DNA of 5,771 nucleotides from an uncultured Flavobacteriales bacterium (GTDB lineage: Bacteria > Bacteroidota > Bacteroidia > Flavobacteriales_D > SKUL01), in contig CALDPJ010000082.1 in the NCBI GenBank assembly GCA_937911795.1, positions 1 to 5,771 on the forward strand, in the 5' to 3' direction. Position 1 is the stretch's first letter. Every line of letters starts with the position of its first letter. Below, one piece after another: positions 4,250 to 5,771 of the stretch. The notes under the pieces were generated by a model that did no database searches, had not been told where the DNA came from, and saw only the letters and a list, made by a program, of their open reading frames with translations. Both the position numbers and the translations under genes were made by a program.

Positions 4250-5771
4250 ATGGAGTACGTTGGTGAGCATTGGTGGATTGGCCGTATCGGTCACTTCCTC
4301 GTTATTCTCTCATTTGTTTCTGCACTGCTTGCGGCGGTATCCTACTGGTGGGATGTCAGGAAAAGCAAAACCGGTTGGGCCACAGTAGGCCGTTGGAGTT
4401 TCCGCATTCACAGCCTTTCTGTACTGGGGATCATCGCGTCGCTGTTTGTGATGCTGATCGGTCAGTATTTTGAATACGATTACGTCTGGAAACATTCCAA
4501 CACCGCCATGCCGATGGAGTACATTTTCTCCTGTTTCTGGGAAGGCCAGGAGGGAAGCTTCCTGCTGTGGCTGTTCTGGCATGCGGTGCTCGGAAACATC
4601 CTCATTTTTACAGCCAGGATTTGGGAATCACCGGTGATGGCGATTTTTTCCATTGTTCAGGTTTTTCTCAGTTCGATGCTCTTGGGCGTCTATATCCTCG
4701 ATTACAAAATGGGCAGCAGTCCGTTTGTGCTTATCCGCGAGTTGCCAGAGAACATCGGTCTGCCGTGGACACAGATGAGCAACTACCTCAGCTTTCCTCA
4801 GTTTCAGGATGGCCGCGGACTAAATCCGTTGCTGCAGAACTACTGGATGACGATTCACCCGCCAACCCTGTTTCTCGGGTTTTCTGCCACGCTCGTTCCT
4901 TTTGCCTATGCCGTTGCGGGAATCTGGACGCGCCAATACCGCGAATGGATCAAACCCGGACTTCCGTGGGCATATTTTGCTGTAGGAATTTTAGGACTCG
5001 GAATTCTGATGGGAGGCGCATGGGCGTATGAAGCCCTCAGTTTTGGCGGATTCTGGGCATGGGATCCGGTGGAAAATGCGGTGTATGTGCCATGGTTGAT
5101 CTTGGTAGCGGCCATTCACACCATGATCACCTTCAAGAAAAGTAGTACGGCACTGAAAACTTCAATTGTGCTCGTCATCTCGTCGTTCATTTTGGTGTTG
5201 TATGCGACTTTCCTGGTAAGAAGTGGTGTGCTAGGCGACAGCTCTGTTCACTCCTTCACGGATTTAGGTCTTTCGGGGCAGTTGTTGATCTATATGTTGT
5301 TCTTTACTTTTGTGGCGATTTTCCTGGCCGCGAAGTCTTGGAAGCATATTCCGACCTCGGATCGGGAAGCTTCGGTTTATTCAAGGGAATTTTGGATATT
5401 TATTGGGGCAACTACCTTGGGCTTAATGGCTTTCCAAGTCATAATTCCAACTTCAATTCCCGTATATAATGCGATTATTGAAATTTTTGGCGGGATATCC
5501 AATATGGCTCCTCCGGCCGACCAAGTGGAGTTCTACACTAAGTTCCAACTTTGGTTTGCTGTGGTGTTGGCTATTTTGACCGGGTTGGGGCAGTTCTTCT
5601 GGTGGAACAAGATGGATAAGAAAGACCTTAGGGATGCTTTGATTACTCCTTACATCATCTCTCTTGTGGTGGGTGCCATCATCATCACCTTGGGCAAGGT
5701 TTACAACATCTCTTACATCATTGTCGTGCTTGCGGCTGCCTTTACAATTGTTGCCAATGCTACGATTTTAG
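4250..5771 (+). CDS. ccmF: CcmF/CcsA-type cytochrome c heme lyase subunit, C-terminus cut by window edge
   Basis: CcmF is the core of the heme ligation complex that attaches heme from CcmE to CXXCH motifs of apocytochromes c in the periplasm. From the ATG at 4250, 507 residues are visible and the frame is open at the right edge. The family's hallmarks are present in order: SCFWEGQEGSFLLW (94-107, E. coli has HEGS where this has QEGS), IHPPTLFLGF with His203, the WWD heme motif FGGFWAWDPVEN (265-276), AAIHTM with His290, and LVRSGVLGDSSVHSF with His334. Around eleven hydrophobic helices can be counted. Relatives in E. coli are about 650 residues, and Bacteroidota ones are often longer, so at least a fifth of the protein is missing. 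The start follows ccmE by 9 bp in an AT-rich stretch without Shine-Dalgarno. Codon choice changes sharply after about residue 305-330 (see findings). Confidence 0.95.
   Translation, partial: MEYVGEHWWIGRIGHFLVILSFVSALLAAVSYWWDVRKSKTGWATVGRWSFRIHSLSVLGIIASLFVMLIGQYFEYDYVWKHSNTAMPMEYIFSCFWEGQEGSFLLWLFWHAVLGNILIFTARIWESPVMAIFSIVQVFLSSMLLGVYILDYKMGSSPFVLIRELPENIGLPWTQMSNYLSFPQFQDGRGLNPLLQNYWMTIHPPTLFLGFSATLVPFAYAVAGIWTRQYREWIKPGLPWAYFAVGILGLGILMGGAWAYEALSFGGFWAWDPVENAVYVPWLILVAAIHTMITFKKSSTALKTSIVLVISSFILVLYATFLVRSGVLGDSSVHSFTDLGLSGQLLIYMLFFTFVAIFLAAKSWKHIPTSDREASVYSREFWIFIGATTLGLMAFQVIIPTSIPVYNAIIEIFGGISNMAPPADQVEFYTKFQLWFAVVLAILTGLGQFFWWNKMDKKDLRDALITPYIISLVVGAIIITLGKVYNISYIIVVLAAAFTIVANATIL

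Noticed and set aside
4567..5031. 154-codon plus-strand open frame inside ccmF
   Set aside because: It is out of frame with CcmF, which is continuous from 4250 and carries all family motifs; no frameshift is needed to explain it.
1..5771. CRISPR arrays, tRNA or rRNA genes, insertion-sequence ends or long repeats
   Set aside because: None was seen by eye on either strand; the window is almost fully coding.

Overview
The window most likely comes from a member of the Bacteroidota (Flavobacteriia or Cytophagia-like). Four things point that way: the gene order ccmB-ccmC-ccmD-ccmE-ccmF, a CcmD carrying its own signal peptide, a CcmE with Cys in place of the heme-binding His, and AU-rich start regions without Shine-Dalgarno motifs. 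This is inference from gene content; no rRNA or other taxonomic marker is present.

Left part (1-1770): three genes unrelated to cytochrome c. A minus-strand gene cut by the left edge encodes the N-terminus of a multi-pass membrane protein with an acidic NDD motif just after its first membrane segment, a layout seen in GT-C-type glycosyltransferases. Divergent from it, after about 170 bp, is a small secreted TPR protein (529-843). It converges end-to-end with an FkbM-family SAM-dependent methyltransferase on the minus strand (844-1770); the two stop codons are directly adjacent. A GT-C-like membrane protein near an FkbM methyltransferase hints at glycan or lipid decoration at the cell surface, but only weakly.

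Right part (1896-5771): a compact plus-strand System I cytochrome c maturation operon, ccmB, ccmC, ccmD, ccmE and ccmF, with spacings of 14 bp, a 4-bp overlap, 37 bp and 9 bp. ccmF runs off the right edge. CcmB and CcmC handle heme delivery at the membrane, CcmD is the small partner of CcmC, CcmE carries covalently bound heme in the periplasm, and CcmF (with partners not seen here) ligates heme to apocytochrome c. The ATPase gene ccmA is not adjacent.

No wholly new system is visible. The points that most deserve a second look are: (1) an extra domain of about 120 residues, resembling an IPT/TIG-type Ig fold, inserted between the first two membrane segments of CcmC; (2) an abrupt change of codon choice inside ccmF near 5160-5330, suggesting recombination or a chimeric assembly; and (3) the CxxxY form of CcmE. 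No RNA gene, CRISPR array, insertion sequence or sizeable repeat was found.
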